Of a stretch of 64,000 nt of DNA, positions 62,650 through 64,000 are shown piece by piece. Below the pieces are notes generated by a model. It did no database searches. It was not told where the DNA came from and was given only the letters and a program-made list of their open reading frames with translations. A program made the translations under genes and the position numbers. Location of the stretch: contig NZ_VCNJ01000044.1 of the NCBI RefSeq assembly GCF_005938625.1, forward strand, positions 33,275 to 97,274, written 5' to 3'. Numbering within the stretch: the first letter of the stretch is position 1; each line of letters opens with the position of its first letter. This stretch comes from Pseudomonas fluorescens (GTDB lineage Bacteria > Pseudomonadota > Gammaproteobacteria > Pseudomonadales > Pseudomonadaceae).

Positions 62650-63345
62650 TCAGGCCCATTCCAGCGCCGGCAAACCACAGGCACTCGGGGTGAAGGCTTT
62701 TAGCGTACGAAGAATCCCGTCAGCGTGTGCGTATTTTTCATCGGCCATGGCCGCGTCCGGAATGGCGATGGCGGTCATGCCAGCGGCCTTCGCGGCAGTC
62801 ACGCCAAACGGCGAATCTTCGAACACCAGGCAATCCTCAGGTGCGACACCCAGACGTCGGGCCGCTGTGAGGAAAATATCCGGTGCCGGTTTGGCCGCGC
62901 CGACTTCCGGATCGTCCGCCGTGACAATGAAATCGAACAGCGCAAACCAGTCGCGGTGCAGTGTGGTTTTCTGGCCGAACGATTGACGCGATGAACTGGT
63001 GCCCACAGCGATCGGAATATTGTGCGCCTTGAGGTGGCGGATCAACTCTTCGGCACCCGGCATCGCTTGTGCGGTGGGGAAGCGCTCACGCATCAGCGGT
63101 TCACGGATGACCAGAAACTCTTCGGCGGTGATCGGCAGATCCAGCGCCTGCACCACATAATTCGCCAGATCATTGGCCCCGCGACCAATGATGTTCTGCT
63201 TGATGCTCCAGTCGAAGGTGCGCCCGTAACGCTGGGCAATCAGCGAGGTGACCTCGGTGTAAATGCCCTCGGTGTCCAGCAGCAAACCGTCCATATCGAA
63301 AATCACGGCCTTGATCGGGCCGAACGCCTTCAGCGGTGCATTCAT
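62650..63345 (-). CDS. HAD-superfamily phosphatase (beta-phosphoglucomutase/GPH-like)
   Basis: 231 residues from ATG 63343-63345 (MNAPLKAFGPIKAVIFDMDG); ATGs at 63348 and 63369 are possible. HAD motifs: DMDGLLLDTE (nucleophile and acid), VGTSSSRQSF (motif II), KPAPDIFLTAARRLG (motif III) and VFEDSPFGVTAAKAAGM (motif IV). The helical cap lies between motif I and II. Substrate not assigned. The 247 bases between it and the next gene show no gene. Confidence 0.9.
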   Translation of the reverse strand: MNAPLKAFGPIKAVIFDMDGLLLDTEGIYTEVTSLIAQRYGRTFDWSIKQNIIGRGANDLANYVVQALDLPITAEEFLVIREPLMRERFPTAQAMPGAEELIRHLKAHNIPIAVGTSSSRQSFGQKTTLHRDWFALFDFIVTADDPEVGAAKPAPDIFLTAARRLGVAPEDCLVFEDSPFGVTAAKAAGMTAIAIPDAAMADEKYAHADGILRTLKAFTPSACGLPALEWA

Positions 63346-63592
63346 CATCGGATCCGTTAACAAAGACATCCCGGGCGGCACAGTTGGCGCCGCTACGCGG
63401 ATCTGATTAAAGGGTTCAGCAGCATAACGAGCGTGACGGACATTGAGCAACGGGCAATGTCCATTGCAGCGATGAACGACTCGCAACAATTCAGCGAAAT
63501 ATCCTACAGACATCACCTACTCGCCCGACTTCTTTCCTGATTGATCCCCCGCAAAGTCCGCGCACCTTTTTGATGTGCGCGAGAGACTGCGA

Positions 63593-64000
63593 ATGCTTCC
63601 AACCGATCGGCTGCTGGCCCTGAACAACAGCATCGGCCTGCTCATTGTTGCTGCCTTGAATCCCGATGAGCCGGACTTCGAACACCTGATCCGCGAGTTC
63701 CGCCTGTGCCTGAACAACTACGAGGCATGGGCCGAGCAGTTCTGGACCGGGACCGCGCTGGATGTCGAACAAGTCTTCACCGTCGGCAACGACGTACGCC
63801 TCAGCGCGCCGATCAAGTCGCGCCAACCGCTCAGTTCATCGGTAGTCATGTGCTCGGCCAGCGGGTCGCTGACGCTGGTGCACATGTTCGAGGCCGCGCG
63901 GTTTGTGCCGATCGGCAACACGCCGGTGACCCTCGAACCGGTGATTGCCGATGTCGGCGGTGTGCTGACTTTCGGCGAGCCGCTGCGTTACACCATCGGC
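63593..64000 (+). CDS. Unrecognised protein (partial, 3' end outside window)
   Basis: Open from ATG 63593 to the window edge (136 codons). It starts MLPTDRLLALNNSIGLLIVA and includes HLIREFRLCLNNYEAWAEQF and VHMFEAARFVPIGNTPVTLE. Codon use matches the neighbours and the opposite strand offers nothing better. No signal peptide or membrane helix is seen in this portion. I do not recognise the family, and the missing C-terminal part may hold its identifying domains. Confidence 0.65.
   Translation, partial: MLPTDRLLALNNSIGLLIVAALNPDEPDFEHLIREFRLCLNNYEAWAEQFWTGTALDVEQVFTVGNDVRLSAPIKSRQPLSSSVVMCSASGSLTLVHMFEAARFVPIGNTPVTLEPVIADVGGVLTFGEPLRYTIG

Overview
The window looks like chromosomal DNA of a fluorescent Pseudomonas (P. 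fluorescens group). The evidence is the high G+C codon use, the OprF porin with its SigX/CmpX/CrfX/CmaX neighbours, a complete methylcitrate cluster of the AcnD/PrpF type, and several families of Pseudomonas REP-like palindromes between genes. From memory, gene order follows P. aeruginosa in blocks: xdhABC-guaD; dacB to pyrD; the nas genes through oprF/sigX to ppsA/ppsR; and pabB-thrH-cysH. I see no prophage, insertion sequence, CRISPR array, tRNA or rRNA.

Layout. 1-8 kb: a GntR regulator divergent from xdhA-xdhB-xdhC-guaD (guanine to xanthine to urate), then a second GntR regulator. 8-17 kb: a BenE-type transporter, a YggL-like protein, PBP4 (dacB), a membrane diguanylate cyclase, rlmL, and rmf behind a multi-hairpin leader. 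17-30.6 kb: pyrD, then nitrate assimilation: the NasS sensor, NasT antiterminator, nitrate transporter, a PP2C phosphatase/kinase fusion, nirB-nirD, nitrate reductase and a siroheme methyltransferase. 30.6-39.8 kb: oprF, sigX, cmpX, crfX, cmaX, an RraA-like protein, an alpha/beta hydrolase, and the divergent ppsA/ppsR pair. 39.9-42.3 kb: a MocR-type regulator divergent from an EamA exporter. 42.4-51.0 kb: the propionate operon, transcribed prpR-prpB-prpC-acnD-prpF-prpD on the minus strand. 51.4-54.4 kb: a little-understood three-gene set of periplasmic retropepsin-like protease, membrane inactive-transglutaminase/7TM protein and ATP-grasp ligase. 54.8-57.8 kb: pabB, thrH, cysH. 58.3-60.7 kb: an NCS1 permease and a hydantoin/allantoin racemase-like protein. 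60.8-64 kb: a LysR/SDR divergent pair, a HAD phosphatase and an unrecognised truncated gene.

The strongest theme is nitrogen scavenging. Five intergenic regions carry a sigma-54 (-24/-12) match with GG and GC exactly 10 bases apart: before xdhA, nasST, the nitrate transporter, nirB and the NCS1 permease. The three nitrate-related ones are each followed by hairpins with six-base loops having A at position 1 and G at position 4. In each case the last hairpin overlaps the 5' arm of an intrinsic terminator. That is the architecture expected of ANTAR-controlled antitermination, and the ANTAR protein NasT is encoded at the locus. NasS/NasT may therefore control transporter, reductases and their own operon through one RNA code. 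All of this was read by eye; no search or folding program was run.
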